From Fulvia fulva (taxonomy: Eukaryota; Ascomycota; Dothideomycetes; Mycosphaerellales; Mycosphaerellaceae): 64,000 nt of DNA. The stretch is from assembly GCF_020509005.1 (NCBI RefSeq), contig NC_063014.1, forward strand, positions 558,001-622,000, read 5' to 3'. Below, piece by piece: positions 26,525 through 38,800 of this stretch. Under the pieces are notes generated by a model, which saw nothing but the letters and a program-made list of their open reading frames with translations, had not been told where the DNA came from and searched no databases. How positions within the stretch are numbered: the first letter of the stretch is position 1; every line of letters starts with the position of its first letter. The position numbers and the translations under genes were made by a program.

Positions 26525-27722
26525 GTGGACGATGCGAATGTGTGAGGGAACTGCATCGCGAGCATTCTTTACCTGGATGCTGTAAGGTAATGTCTGCCAG
26601 GATTTGTAGGTAGAGCTCGAACGCTCGAACAGTAGGTGAGACGGTGAATGTTGGGTGTAGGGGTTGGAAAAAAGATGCGAGACAGGATCAAGAGATGTAA
26701 GATCCCAGTTTCGATTGCAAATGTGGCAGAGCAGGAGGTGCCTTCGCAGTCATGGGGTGGCCTTCACAAGGAAGAGCGATTGGCGCATTGTTGCCTTGCT
26801 CATGACCTGGGATCGCGATGTGACACTGCCAACCACCTTTCAGGCACCTCCTGCTCGTTTCAACTGCTGCAGTCGTCGCTTAGAGATTGTTCTGGAAAGA
26901 CTCACACGACATGTTGCCTGTCCACGCGGCAGCCTTCTGGCCGCCCTCTCACTTCTTCCTGCCCTCTTCGGTGATGTCCCCTCCTTGTGGCCGTGCGGCT
27001 GCTGCTCTTCTGTGCTCGAGTTTGTGCGCGCAGGGCGATTGATATCGTAGCTGAGTTGGAGGAACTTTTCCTGAAGTTGGATGTATCTCGGCCCAGCAGG
27101 AGCTGAGCACAGCGTGTGGTATGGATTCGTTTCTGTTTGCCAGCTCGTAAAGCTTGAAACCAATCACGCTGCCCCGCTTCGCCGATCCTGGTCGGTTTTT
27201 GTTCGCGCAAGGGTCCAGGCAGGCAGGCACGACCTGCACAGCCACTCTCACGTCGTTGACAATTCAGCTCTCAGGCACAACGTCGCCTTCGTTGCACTGC
27301 CTGCCGGTATCAGCGCTCAGCTAGAGACATTCGCGGTGAGAACAGCTTCAGGAGGTCTCCCTAGCCCCTGTCATCTGCCGGACGTGCATTCACCAACGTA
27401 GGCCAAGATACTGGCACGTGCTGTCTGATGCAGGCATGAGAGCCCCACCAAGAAGAAGCTGATCACATGAAAGTAAAGGCAGTCACTACTTGATCGAGCT
27501 TACTTTATTCTACACTGCCATTGCCAGCTTCGGTCATCCCACTACTCCACCTTTGAGAAGGCGGCACGAACGCTTCATTCACGAGCAGCAATCAATTTTT
27601 GGGCACGAGCACGGCGACACATTCCTCAAGTCAGACCCGCCGATTTCGAGAACGAAACATTTCCACCGCATCGGACACAGCAGTACTTCAAAGGCACTCG
27701 CGAACAACTCAAGACTGTCATC
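26525..27722. promoter_or_regulatory. 1.2-kb divergent intergenic region
   Basis: Lies between the kinase gene (minus) and the E2 gene (plus) and should hold both promoters and 5' leaders. Short open frames here overlap on both strands and lack conserved motifs, so I call no gene. An unseen first exon of the kinase could be in the left part. Confidence 0.5.
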
Positions 27723-28248
27723 ATGGCTGGGATGTCGGCCAAACGGTTACAGAAAGAGTTGGCTAAAATTCAGCAACCACTTCCTCCAGGCATCACTCTG
27801 GTATCCGCGCCCGATCTTAAGCAGTGGGAAATAGACATACAGGTGCTGGACAACCCACTATACAATCCGGAGGAGAAGTATCGGCTTAAGTTCAGCTTCT
27901 CTCCACAGTATCCGATCGAGGCTCCTGAAGTCGTCTTCATGAAGCTCGCCGACCCGCCCAGGCCGATACCTATGCACCCGCATGTCTACAGCAATGGAAT
28001 CATATGTCTAGACCTGCTGGACAAGCAAGGATGGAGCCCAGTACATAACGTGGAGAGCATCAGTTTGAGTTTGCAGAGCATGTTGGCAAGTAACACGAAG
28101 AACGAGCGTAAGTACGGCCATGCATCAATATGTCCACGATCGGTGGTTCTGACGAGATATAGGGCCTCCCGGTGATGCGGAGTTCGTCAAGTCCAACCGA
28201 CAGCGACCTCGAGACATCAGCTTCCTCTACCATGATCCGAATGTCTAG
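27723..28248 (+). CDS. Ubiquitin-conjugating enzyme E2, UBE2W type
   Basis: Exons are 27,723-28,107 and 28,163-28,248 (55-bp intron, donor GTAAGT, acceptor GATATAG), giving 156 residues. The start MAGMSAKRLQKELAKIQ is the usual E2 helix 1. The active-site segment is HPHVYSNGIICLDLL with catalytic Cys95. The usual HPN motif is replaced by HPH, as in UBE2W. The second exon restores the family's C-terminus, RPRDISFLYHDPNV, matching the YHD-type tail of UBE2W. Human UBE2W attaches ubiquitin to protein N-termini; whether this protein does so is inferred from the family. Without the intron the frame would end in unrelated sequence, so the splice is well supported. Confidence 0.92.
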
Positions 28249-28731
28249 TCGACGGAAGAATTGTCAACAGACACTGTCGCTAACCTGGTAGTTGCAATTG
28301 GAGCTGCACGAAGCCAACACAGCGACCAACACAGCGGCAATGGGCTCTGGATTCACTGGGCGCTGCTTGCTCGGGTCACCTTTCTTGTTCTTAGCGAGGC
28401 GTTGGGTAGGATATGGGCATTTTGAGGCGCCGGCACTTCTTGACAATACTTTCACTTGAACATTACAACCAGCGTTCTTGAAGCATGCTTCATACATAGT
28501 GCAGGGAGCATATACACAATGCGATGCAGAATTTAGCGTATCGCAATAACTTCAACTGATGGCTTGTATCTCCATGCTTCAGTCCAATACGCAATCGTGA
28601 ATGCTCTGGCTGACAGACGACTTACATAGCACCTACGAACTCACTCGGCTCCGCCTTCCCCAGATTCACGATCACCTCGGCATCACTATTCGCAGGTTGA
28701 CCTCGATGTCCATCATGGAGACCTGCGCACC
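28249..28731. other. Intergenic region upstream of the Nudix gene
   Basis: No supported gene. Several ATG codons in one frame upstream of 28,732 (28,574, 28,601, 28,706) cannot be joined in frame to the Nudix exon 2 with visible splice sites. Confidence 0.4.
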
Positions 28732-29881
28732 ATGGCGATGTTATGGCCCTACTCACACCCGCATCAAAGGTAAGACGTGTACAGTACATCCGGCGACTAT
28801 GACTGACGTTGCAGCAGAGGGCCCTAGCTAACCTTCGCTCCTTCACCTCCCCACCGACGCACTGGTACAAATGCCCGCTCGCGAGAAGGGCAGCAGTCCT
28901 GATACTGCTGTTTGCTGATGGAAAGGGCGACCTGCGAGTGGTGTTGACGATAAGAAGTGCTGGTCTCAAGAGCTGTATGGTACATCATGGCTCGGGCAGC
29001 AGGAGAAACATGCTGATGGACAATAAGATGCCGGACAAGCAGCGCTCCCAGGTGGTAAATCGGATCTGCTATCTGAAACACCTTTTCAGACCGCGCGAAG
29101 GGAAGCGTTTGAGGAAATCGGCCTGCCCATGAGCGATCACAAGCTGCCGCCTGGCTACTCAGTAGAGCATCTTACCGAGCTTCCAGCAAACCTGGCAATG
29201 ACAGAGCTTGGCGTGAGGCCTTGTGTGGCATACCTGAAGACACCGGAACCTTCGCCCAGAAACCAACATCCGGATGCTGCGAGGGACATTTTGCCAAAGC
29301 TCGATGCACGAGAGGTTGCAGCAGTCTTCACTGCACCATTCAGAAACTTCCTGTTCGAGAAAGACATAGACGAAGAAACGCGGGAGAAGGTCCCGGGAGA
29401 GTGGTACAAAGGCTCCTGGCATAGTTGGCACGAAAGTGCATGGCGTATGCATCAGTTCTTCGTACCGGTCACACCATCGACTGTGTTTCTGGCAAGAAAG
29501 CCAAAGTCCTACACCGATCCAAGGCCACCGCAGGAAGTCAAGAGCAGACCGACGACGACTGGTGCGAAGACTCCTGGGTCGAACTCAAAGCAATCTACGT
29601 TGCAGCCACCACTTTCAAGGTCTTTCTATACCAGCACGAACAATGCACTGGAGCAGCCCAGGTATAGAGTATTCGGGATGACAGCCAGAATCTTGGTCGA
29701 TGCCGCTCGCGTGGCTTATGGCGAGGAGCCCGAATATGAACACAACAGCCATTTTGGAGATGAGGACATGATTGCAAGGTTGAGAGCGATTGGCAGGCTT
29801 GCCAGTGAGAGGAAAGAGGGAGACGTGCTGACCCGTGAAGTGATGAATAAAGCAGCGAAAGCCACGCCATCGAAAATCTAG
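28732..29881 (+). CDS. Nudix hydrolase, PCD1-like (CoA diphosphatase)
   Basis: Exons proposed: 28,732-28,769, 28,820-28,974 and 29,028-29,881, giving about 348 residues. Exon 2 carries CPLARRAAVLILLFADGKG. A 53-bp intron with donor GTATGG joins it to exon 3, which begins within YAGQAALPGGKSD and continues through the Nudix helix PFQTARREAFEEIGL (residues about 73-97), with the metal-binding REAFEE core. The C-terminal FGMTARILVDAARVAYG segment is typical of fungal PCD1-like proteins. PCD1 enzymes cleave CoA and oxidised CoA derivatives in peroxisomes. This protein ends SKI, a possible weak PTS1 signal. Exon 1 (12 codons) is the least certain part because the acceptor chosen (CAGAG) was set by reading frame. 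Confidence 0.85.
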
Positions 29882-30910
29882 ACGACTGCCATGTACGAGA
29901 TGATATACACGATCGCACTGCAATTCCGACAGCGTCACAGATGAGGAGCCACGCCGCACTATGCTCATTAGAAAAATGCAGGCACTGTACTCTGGTGTGC
30001 ATTCTTGCGAAACTGTGGTGTGTAACGATCATGCAACAAGTTTCATGATCAGTGGAATTCTTCCGTCTTGCATACCACATCCGATACCCCAACCAACGAC
30101 ACGATCACCTCGAGCGTGAGCGTGAACACAGCGCACGACGCTGCTGCATATATGTGGAGCAACAATGATCTGCAGCAGCGGAGTGGATTCAGTGTTCTCG
30201 TGCCGAGTGCTGTTCCTGGATGCAACACCAAGATCCTCCTGACGCCTACCTCCGGCTGAAATGTGTGCTGACATGATACAGGAATTAGTTGTGCGGTTTA
30301 GGCCGTAGATAAGAGGCTGAATCGTGATTGAACGACAACCACGAGCAGGATCTGACTCCCACTCGCTTTACGTCGTTGGGGCTCTCGGGCTTCCTGGATC
30401 TCGGCAGCAAATACCCAGAACGGGACTGTACCCGCAACGCTAGGCCCATACAAGCTACCGGGCGCCCAGCCGGCGTCCACATGGCCGTGCGCCGGGCACG
30501 CGAGCCCCGATCGTCCTTCTCGACGTTGTCCGACCACAATTTGCACTCACAACGCGAAAATTCTGCTAGCATCTCGCCGCTGTTGGGTGCCGGAGTGGAT
30601 GCAACGCTGCGCGACTGTTCTTACGTACATATATCCGTTAACGGCAAGGCAAGTCGAGCATTCCGTAAGTTTGCTGGAATGCGACATTTCCTTCACTCTA
30701 ATTCGTTCATCACTACGTGCACATTGACTACAGCGTGAATCAGTTTGCGGAAAGCGCAAGGGCGCACGCGACAAACAGAAGCGCTTCGTTTGGCTCGTGG
30801 AGGTTGGCTTTTTCCTGGGAATACATCCTTGCTAACACGCACGCACGGACACGGATACAGACTTCACCTTCATACCACCGCCACGAGTTGGCTAACTGAT
30901 AGTCTGAGCA
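29882..30910. promoter_or_regulatory. 1.0-kb region upstream of the permease gene
   Basis: No gene is supported; open frames on both strands overlap and lack motifs. Two HGATAR sites, AGATAAG (30,307-30,313) and TGATAG (30,897-30,902, nine bases before the ATG), could bind an AreA-type GATA factor. That would fit nitrogen control of an amino-acid permease, but such short motifs also occur by chance. Confidence 0.4.
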
Positions 30911-32575
30911 ATGGCGGACCATATCAAGTCGGAAGATGCCATATTCGGTGCTGGACCTAACGAGAAGAAGACAACCTACGATGTCCACTCTACCTCTGGA
31001 AGCAGCGATGTCGAGAAGCAGGATGACTCGATCCGCGCAGGGACCACAGTACAGCTCAAGCGCAAGCTACAGTCACGGCATCTTCAGATGATAGCGATCG
31101 GAGGAACCATTGGTACAGGACTCTTCATCGGATCAGGTTCGGCACTCGCAACAGCAGGACCTGCTGGAGCACTCATCGCATATGCCTTCATTGGAACTTT
31201 AGTCTACTCGGTCATGGTGGCGCTTGGAGAGATGGCCACCTATATCCCGATATCCGGTGCCTTCACAGTCTACGCAGCAAGATTCGTTGACCCGGCGCTA
31301 GGATTCGCTATGGGATGGATCTACTGGTTTTCCTGGGCAATCACATACGCACTCGAGTTGACGGCATGTGGTCTTATCATCCAGTACTGGGCACCAGAAC
31401 TCAATGTCGGCATCTTCATTGGCGTATTCTGGCTAGTCATAACTGCCATCAACTTCCTGCCAGTGTCATTTTACGGAGAGGTCGAGTTCTGGTTCGCATC
31501 GATTAAGGTCCTCACAGTCATTGGCTTCCTCATCTTCGCCATCTGTATCGACGCTGGTGCAGGACAGCAAGGCTACCTCGGCTTCAAGTACTGGCATCAC
31601 CCAGGTGCTTTTACACCATACAATGCAGTCTGGACGGATCAAGCACTCGCCAAGTTCGTTAGCTTCTGGTCTGTGCTTATTCAGGCTGGGTTCTCGTACC
31701 AGGGTACAGAGCTTGTCGGTATTGCTGCTGGTGAGACTGCCAACCCACGCAAGACTGTGCCCGCGGCTATCAAGAAGACCTTCTACAGAATTCTGTTCTT
31801 CTTCGTCTTCACCGTTATCTTCATCGGCCTTTTGGTGCCCTCCGACAACGAGCAGCTTCTTTCTGGCAACACCGATGCATCAGCCTCACCTATGGTCATC
31901 GCGGCTAAGCTCGCTGGCGTTAAAGTGCTACCAGGACTCATCAACGCCGTCCTCCTCTGCGTCGTCCTCAGCGCAGCAAACGCAAACGTCTACAGCGGGT
32001 CCCGCATTCTCGTTGGTCTCGCCGAGGAGCGCTCAGCACCAAGTTGGTTCAAGCTCACTACCAATGGCGGCGTACCTTATGTCGGCGTAGCTTTCACCGC
32101 CGCATTCGGTCTCCTCGGCTTCCTCAACGAGTCAACAGACGGTGGCAAAGTATTCGACTGGCTGCTCAATATCACCTCGATCGCCGGCTTCATCAGCTGG
32201 ACCTGTATCAACATTTGCCACATCGCCTTCATGCGGGCCCTCAAAGCACGAGGCCAATCACGAGATACACTACCATACAAAGCATTCTGGCAACCGTGGT
32301 TCAGCTGGTACGGCCTATTCTTCAACGTCCTCATCATCGTCACGAATGGTTTCACTGCGTTCATCCCGTGGAATACATCCGACTTCTTCGTGGCGTATAT
32401 CAGCGTTATCATATTCTTCGTGATGTACTTTGGGTACAAGCTGGTGTACAGGACGAAGTTTGTCAAGCCGATCGATGCTGACTTGGACACGGGGAGGAAG
32501 GAGATCGAGGAGATGTATTTTGAGCAGGTGGTGCCTACGACGCTTTGGGGGAAGTTTTGGGTTTGGATGGGATAG
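30911..32575 (+). CDS. Amino-acid permease (APC superfamily, YAT type)
   Basis: Single-exon gene for a 554-residue plasma-membrane transporter. A polar N-terminal tail (about 55 residues) is followed by the first-helix signature IGGTIGTGLFIGSGSALATA and about 12 hydrophobic segments to residue 520. Other family marks are LGEMATYIPISGAFTVYAARF and the loop PRKTVPAAIKKTF. Yeast relatives (Gap1, Dip5, Lyp1 and others) import amino acids with protons. The substrate cannot be told from sequence alone. Length and composition are normal for the family and no frame break is seen. The next gene downstream is Mex67 on the same strand, 720 bp away, so they are separate units. Confidence 0.95.
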   Translation: MADHIKSEDAIFGAGPNEKKTTYDVHSTSGSSDVEKQDDSIRAGTTVQLKRKLQSRHLQMIAIGGTIGTGLFIGSGSALATAGPAGALIAYAFIGTLVYSVMVALGEMATYIPISGAFTVYAARFVDPALGFAMGWIYWFSWAITYALELTACGLIIQYWAPELNVGIFIGVFWLVITAINFLPVSFYGEVEFWFASIKVLTVIGFLIFAICIDAGAGQQGYLGFKYWHHPGAFTPYNAVWTDQALAKFVSFWSVLIQAGFSYQGTELVGIAAGETANPRKTVPAAIKKTFYRILFFFVFTVIFIGLLVPSDNEQLLSGNTDASASPMVIAAKLAGVKVLPGLINAVLLCVVLSAANANVYSGSRILVGLAEERSAPSWFKLTTNGGVPYVGVAFTAAFGLLGFLNESTDGGKVFDWLLNITSIAGFISWTCINICHIAFMRALKARGQSRDTLPYKAFWQPWFSWYGLFFNVLIIVTNGFTAFIPWNTSDFFVAYISVIIFFVMYFGYKLVYRTKFVKPIDADLDTGRKEIEEMYFEQVVPTTLWGKFWVWMG

Positions 32576-33295
32576 ACACGCAAGAGACGGCAGGTTTGGG
32601 GTTTCAAGTTGTACATAATGCATAAGCAAGCGAGCATGGAATGTGTATAGTAATGGCTGAATGAGACATGCCTTCGAGATGATCCGCGGTTTGCTGCCAC
32701 ATGCGTACTTAGCCTTTAAGGCTGCTTTCTGCGTTACCTCTTGATAGCCTCTTAGACTTTGGGTGTTTCGCGACGGTGCACAGCCTTTATATTCACGACA
32801 TCTGCATTTTACACTTTTCATGTCCTCAGATCTCATAGCACAGCAAATTTATGCTTGTTTCTCACATTCACCGTCTGCAAGGCTGCGAATACCATCGTGT
32901 ATATTGCAGACACGTAGTCTCTCATCAAGTCCATAGCAGCATCGCCGTCAAGTCGCACAACAAGATTGCGACAATAGTGTTCACCATCCGCGAACAAAGA
33001 TCGACAAAGATCTAACGCATCCGCGCCAGGCAACAACAGATCTGCAAGGATTGCGGCCCGCATCCGGCCTAGCTTCGACTTCTACACAATAGAAGGCATA
33101 TCTTTATTGTCTCAAACTACCCGCATTTGCAACTTCAACTTCCACCACCAACCCGCCGACCTTCTCCCCAAGCTCACCAACAAATACGCCAACTTGGGGA
33201 GATAAGACATCACAACACTCGGCGCATACCGCCCTTGACAACACAAACGCAATCACGCGACATCTTCTCAACAGCACCACATACCACAAGACAAA
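32576..33295. other. Intergenic region between permease and Mex67 genes
   Basis: Contains the permease 3' end and the Mex67 promoter and leader. A minus-strand frame at 32,833-33,063 (76 codons, starts MRAAILADLLLPGADALDLC) has plausible composition, but there is no homology I recognise and no clear gene context. It remains a weak candidate for a small gene. Confidence 0.4.
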
Positions 33296-35227
33296 ATGCC
33301 CGCACAGAAGCGCAGAGGAGGAGGCGGACCCCGCAGCGCGATCTCAGAGCGAATTAAACAAGGACGTAAAGCAGATCGCGATGGCGATTTGAATATGGGC
33401 GGACCGAGCACAAATCCCAGGACGAACAACAGAAGGTATCCAGCGGGGACTGTGGACCTTACCGACCGACGAAACCAGTCCAAAATCAACAAGAACAACT
33501 CGAAGCACACTCCTCTCAACTCTAGAACCAACGCGCCCCCTCGTGGCGGGAAGATTGTGGAGTTCAAGGTCACAGGCTGGGAGAAGAGCACGGTCATACA
33601 TGACAGTGACAGAGGTCAGAAGTCACTCGAGATATGGCTGACAAAGGGCATGAACAAGAGACTCGGCACCGCAGTGAAGCGACAAGCACAACTCAAAAAG
33701 ACTCGGAGGGAAGGAGATGTGCTCTTCGTATATGTGCATGAGCTTGACTCAAAGGCACTGTCGAAGCTGAACGGCTTTAAGTGGGCTGGCGTGGATCTCA
33801 CGATTGAACGTACCGACGGATGGAACCATCAACAACAACCGCAACAGCTCTCGGAAGGTAGCATGATGCTCAAGCAACTCTTCCGAGACCTCCTCGAGCG
33901 TCGGTACAATATGGACACCAAGCTGCTCGACCTCTCGGCCTTGTATGAAGACCCCGCGCTGCAACATCTCAAAGCCGACATGCAGGCCGCCAAGTTCTTT
34001 GCTGCGCTCATGAGAGTCTTACAGCAGTCCTTTGAGACGCCGGACGATCTCTACGCAGCTGTCCAGAGTGTGTCCCTGGCCAACAATAACCTCGAAAACG
34101 TTGACAAGGTGAAGGATCTGTCGTATGCTCTCCCAAAACTTCAAAATCTCGACCTTTCGAACAACCAGTTTCAGAGACTCGACGCCCTCGACTTGTGGAG
34201 ACGTCGCTTCCGAGATCTACGACACCTTATCGTTACTGGCAACCCCTTTGTGCAGAACGAACCCGACTATGCCAAAGAGCTGGTTGGCCGATACCCGAAC
34301 TTGCGCATACTCAACGACCTTCAAGTACGCACCGACGAAGATGTCGCTCGACGAAGGACGACACGAGACTTGCCACTACCGATCAAGGGTCCTCTGTTCG
34401 TTGACCAAGGTGAAGTCGTCGTCAACTTCGTGACCCAATGGTTCGCGGGCTTCGACAACGACCGACTGGGACTTGTGCAGGCCTTCTACGATGACAACTC
34501 ACGATTCTCCCTTGTCATCAACGGGTCGGCACCACGTGACCCAGCCGGCTTTGCCGATGAGTCTCAGGAGTGGGGAGTGTACATGAAGTACAGTCGCAAC
34601 CTTAAGAAGGTGTCTGGGCTTGGGTCACGAATGGGCAAATCTTACCGCACTGCCGCTGCTATCGCGAAGCTCTTCCAAGATCTGCCCTTGACACAGCATC
34701 CGGACCTTATGACAGAAGCACGCAAGTGGATGATTGAGTCCCACGTGCAGCATAATGTGTCGCATCCAGGTCAGCCAGGTGGTTTCGAGGGCATGTCAAT
34801 TGATATCCACGGCGAGTTTGACGAGATCGACGGACGGACTGGCAGCACGAAGAAGCGCAGCATGGACCACAATATTGTGATCGGTCCCGGCATGGTTCCT
34901 GGCCAAGTGCGTGTGCTCACCCACATGCTCACCATTCGAGCGTATGGTGGCACGCAAGCCTTCGAACCCGATGTCGTTACGAATTACAACGCTCATACAC
35001 CACCTCCAGCTGCTGAGCCCGAGGCTTATCAGGTCGCGGGTCTTGATGAGGCCCAGGCTATGGCTCTCTGCACCCAACTGTCCACGAAGACTGGGATGAC
35101 TATGCAGCTCTGCAAAGACTGTCTCGACCAAGCTGGATGGAATTACCCTGTGGCTGAGGAAATCTACCAGAAAGCGAAGCCCAACCTCGGAGGAGAAGCG
35201 TGGATTAGGGGCGTTCCCCTCTGGTAA
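33296..35227 (+). CDS. mex67: mRNA export factor Mex67/NXF1 family
   Basis: Intronless gene for 643 residues. The order of domains fits Mex67: a basic Arg/Gly N-terminus, an RNA-binding-like part (IVEFKVTGWEKS, about residues 80-175), leucine-rich repeats with LPKLQNLDLSNNQFQRLDAL (about 235-330), an NTF2-like domain from FVDQGEVVVNFVTQWFAGFD (about 360-550), and a TAP-C/UBA-like end with KTGMTMQLCKDCLDQAGWNY (about 590-643). Mex67 pairs with Mtr2 through the NTF2-like domain, and its TAP-C domain binds nuclear-pore FG repeats to carry mRNA out of the nucleus. The gene converges on the helicase gene, and its position has no evident functional link to its neighbours. Confidence 0.95.
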   Translation: MPAQKRRGGGGPRSAISERIKQGRKADRDGDLNMGGPSTNPRTNNRRYPAGTVDLTDRRNQSKINKNNSKHTPLNSRTNAPPRGGKIVEFKVTGWEKSTVIHDSDRGQKSLEIWLTKGMNKRLGTAVKRQAQLKKTRREGDVLFVYVHELDSKALSKLNGFKWAGVDLTIERTDGWNHQQQPQQLSEGSMMLKQLFRDLLERRYNMDTKLLDLSALYEDPALQHLKADMQAAKFFAALMRVLQQSFETPDDLYAAVQSVSLANNNLENVDKVKDLSYALPKLQNLDLSNNQFQRLDALDLWRRRFRDLRHLIVTGNPFVQNEPDYAKELVGRYPNLRILNDLQVRTDEDVARRRTTRDLPLPIKGPLFVDQGEVVVNFVTQWFAGFDNDRLGLVQAFYDDNSRFSLVINGSAPRDPAGFADESQEWGVYMKYSRNLKKVSGLGSRMGKSYRTAAAIAKLFQDLPLTQHPDLMTEARKWMIESHVQHNVSHPGQPGGFEGMSIDIHGEFDEIDGRTGSTKKRSMDHNIVIGPGMVPGQVRVLTHMLTIRAYGGTQAFEPDVVTNYNAHTPPPAAEPEAYQVAGLDEAQAMALCTQLSTKTGMTMQLCKDCLDQAGWNYPVAEEIYQKAKPNLGGEAWIRGVPLW

Positions 35228-35859
35228 TTTGCTGCAACGCCACCGATAACATTGCCACGGTGGAGAAGAGAGAACGGCAGCCAAGAAAGATTTGTTTCAC
35301 ATGCATCGGAGCGACATTGTACTTGTATTTTGTGTAAAATGGGAAAGGGCATAAAGGAAATTGACGGCATTAGCGAGGCGTTGTACAGATGGGGTTGGCT
35401 TGGAATGGGATAAGGCGCAAGTGATTTTTGATGATACCAGATTGACGGCTGCGAAGGCAAAGATGGCATGGTCAATGCGAAGCATTTTTCAGGCAATGAG
35501 ACAGTCCGCGAGGATGGTGCCAGGGACGGCGAGACGCTGGACTTGACTACCGAGTGGAAGGAACAGAGTAGACTAGCATGCGCAATCGAGATGCTCGCCC
35601 ACTGAGGTTGGGTAGAGCTTTGGAGAGGGATGACAGTCACAGGCACTTCCTCAAATTTCCATTTCAGTGTCCTTATTTTGTCCCGTGACACACGCTATGT
35701 ACACCGCGGAGCGATTGTACATGGCCGGCTGACAAGTACCAACCGTTCTGTCCATCAGCGCGATGCCAACTCCCATTTACCGCACGGACGTGTTGCTCCA
35801 TTGCCCGTGCAAGTGATTCCAGATGCGCTTATCGAAACATGCATCCTCCTGTCAGCTTT
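35228..35859. other. Convergent intergenic region
   Basis: Lies between the 3' ends of the Mex67 and helicase genes. No gene or repeat was recognised; it should hold both transcript ends. Confidence 0.5.
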
Positions 35860-38800
35860 TCATAGCTCTCTTCCGACAGCGTCCTCCTGCAGAGCATGGA
35901 CCCTACCAGCCTTCGACATCTCACGGCGATACTTCACCAGTGGCGACTGCTTGTTCTCCTCTCGATCGCACAACAAAGAGCCACCAAGGACCCAGAACAC
36001 ATCTGTTGCGCGAGTGACGGCGATGTTGACACGAGCCGGGGTCATGAAGCCTACAAAATTGTCAGCATCGCGGCACTGGAACCTGTCATGCATTGTGCTT
36101 ACCGAGGTGGTCGCCATCTGGGAATGTGGCATCGAGGATGGCCATGAAAGATGAGTGGCCTTGACCACCATCGACAGTCTCAAGTCGTGGCATGTCATCG
36201 ACCGTAAACTGCGATGGAAAGGCAGTAAGCTCGTTAATCTTAGTCTGGTATAGGGTTTTCTGAGCAATGTTAGCCATCAGCACATAACAGCATACACAGC
36301 ACTGCTTACCGCACAGCGATACGGACAGACGATCGTCACATTCTCCGATAGCTTCTCTCCACGAGAGGAGAAGTAGTCGTACAGCTTGGGAAAAATGTTC
36401 TCGAAGAAGACCTTGACATGCGATGGTGAGCCTCTTGAGTTGCCTTGCACCACGAGGCTCCCATAGACTTGAATCCAGTGCAGCCGGAGGTCATGATCGG
36501 AAGCCTTCAACTCAAACTGTCCTTCTCGAGTGATGATGTTCAGCAAGGCTTCGCGGAAGCCGGGCTTGACCACTTCGAGGGACTTGTTCATGCCATCAGC
36601 GCTGCGCATGTTGCCATCGTAGATTTCTTGGCCGGGAAAGTCAGCAAGGGCAGCATGTATGCTGTACTGCTCTCTGAGTCTGAACACTAGGTAGCCTTCT
36701 CTGATCAAGCGAAGTGGCAGCGAGAGGTTCAGACGATCCCAGTATGGGTTGAGCTGGCGGGTGGAAGTATTTGTTGGGCCGATTTGCCTGCCATTGTTAG
36801 CACACACTCGCCCGAAATGACCGTGAGAGGCACTTACTTCTCGTCGCCGAATAGGAAGACACCCCTCACCGCATGTGCCCATCGCGGGCACAGAATGCCA
36901 GCCCAGACATTAATCTCCTGATCCTTAGGCGCCTCGTCGATGAGGATCACCACCCCGACGCGCTTAGTCCCATCATCTGCATCTGCATACCAGTTCTTGA
37001 TGAGCTCCTTGGAGTGAATGTTGCCCGACGTGGTGATCATGTATCGGCTTTGACTGATGATGTGGTCCTTGCACGCACGGTACGCCTCCTCGTAGTGCGA
37101 CCAGTCGACGGGCGTCTCCTCATCGGAATCTTGCTTCTTCCGTTGATGAGCAGCGACATCGCTGGCCTTAATGGCGTGTTGGCGGTGTTCGTCGATCAGT
37201 TCGCTGAGGCATGCCCAGGCGTCCACATCGGCCTCACCGATCTTTTGTCTCATCATCTTAGCCAACCTCCTCATCTCTGCAGCGACGATCATCGCCTGCA
37301 AGACGCCGTATTGCTTGACAGTTCCCTGCACTTGCTCCCTCTCATCGAGAGCTATCAGAAACTCTTGGAATGAGAGCACTTCACCGCCCTTGTGACCGAC
37401 TGAGGTATTCGCTGCTTGCTTTCGCGAGAGTTTGCTCACTCCGATGTCCCGTGAGCTCGGAAAGAGCCGCAGAAACTCGAACTTGGACAGGTTCCAGTCA
37501 GGGAACTCAGCATAGAGCTGTGCAGGCGTAAGTCCGCTCGCAACGGCGTCACACTTGCTGTTTGCGGGAGAAATCGACAGCACATGGTAGCCCAGGCACC
37601 AAAAGTACAGACTCAGTGCACGATTGAGCATGCTCTTTCCGGTGGCTGCTGGCCCCATAATTAGATGGAGACCACCTTTGACATGCTTCAGACTGTCGAT
37701 AATGTCTAGTCCTTCGAGATTCCATGGTTTGCAAGTCCGTAACGACTGGAAATGCCTCTCCTGGTCGTCTGATGGTATGCGTGACGCTGCAGTAGTATCA
37801 ACGTAAGGTATATCTGCATGCCGTTGGTTCAGCAACATGGCACGCCACCGCTTGCTGTCTTGCAATTGCCGCGCCGTCTCGAGTTGCCCACTGAAAGTAA
37901 AGCTGTTGTAGTGAGGCGTGAAGGTTACGTCGAATTCAGGGCGGGCTAGATGCTTGAGTTGCCGGGCAGCGTTGGCAAACGAGCGATGTGGGTCTGATAC
38001 AATCCTGAAGATGGCAGCATAGTGTGGCAAAGAAGGATGATGGTCCAAGAGCCTGCCGACGATATCGCTGTAATATCCAGACTTGTGAGGCAAGGGAAAT
38101 GACATTTTGCACTCCAATTCCTTGGGCAGCTTGGAGATGCTCTTCTTACCGCTCACATCTCAAGGTATACCGTGTCGAGAGAATCTCCACACGGCGATTA
38201 CTGTGTACTCACCACAGTCGATGAGCTTCGCGCTGTGCTTCAGCCGCGACCTGAGAGTAGACCAACTCCACAATGGCTGCTTTGACCGTCGGGAATGTGT
38301 GTTCGGCTTTTTGCGGTACCATCAGGTGGCGATTCTGTCCGGAGATGAGCTGCTGCACCAGCAGCATCCTGTGTAGTATGCCGCCCTCCTCTTTGTACTG
38401 CAACACAGGAATCGCCAGACGGTCTGGATCGTTGCCAAACGCCGCGTAATCGACCCCTGCTTTGATGGATGGGAGAAGGTCGACGGTCTCGCCGGACACG
38501 CGAGCTTGCACATCTCTGATGTTATGCAAGTCGCCTATGCGAACGCGGCGGTAGGACAGCTGTAACATGAGCTGCACAGGTTTATCGGGCGAAATCAGGC
38601 TCTCAAGCTTGTCAATGATGCGATGATCGTACCCGTCAGGTCGGTGCTGTGTGCGATCGAGTTTGTTGCATCCGGAGCATGCCGCACCATAGACGACAAA
38701 CGACATCGAGCCGCTAGGAGTACAGTGGTAGTCGTAAATGCCTGGACCTGTTTCCGGGCTCCTGTTGAAGTGGCAATCAACCACGAGGGTGGTATACAGG

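Noticed and set aside
26664..27401. Cluster of 100-128 codon frames on both strands between kinase and E2 genes
   Set aside because: Overlapping, motif-free frames in a GC-rich divergent promoter region; judged chance.
28601..28831. 76-codon frame upstream of the Nudix exons as its N-terminus
   Set aside because: Its phase cannot be joined to Nudix exon 2 through the visible GT-AG sites.
32077..32700. 207-codon minus-strand frame over the permease 3' end
   Set aside because: Fully antisense to a clear transporter frame.
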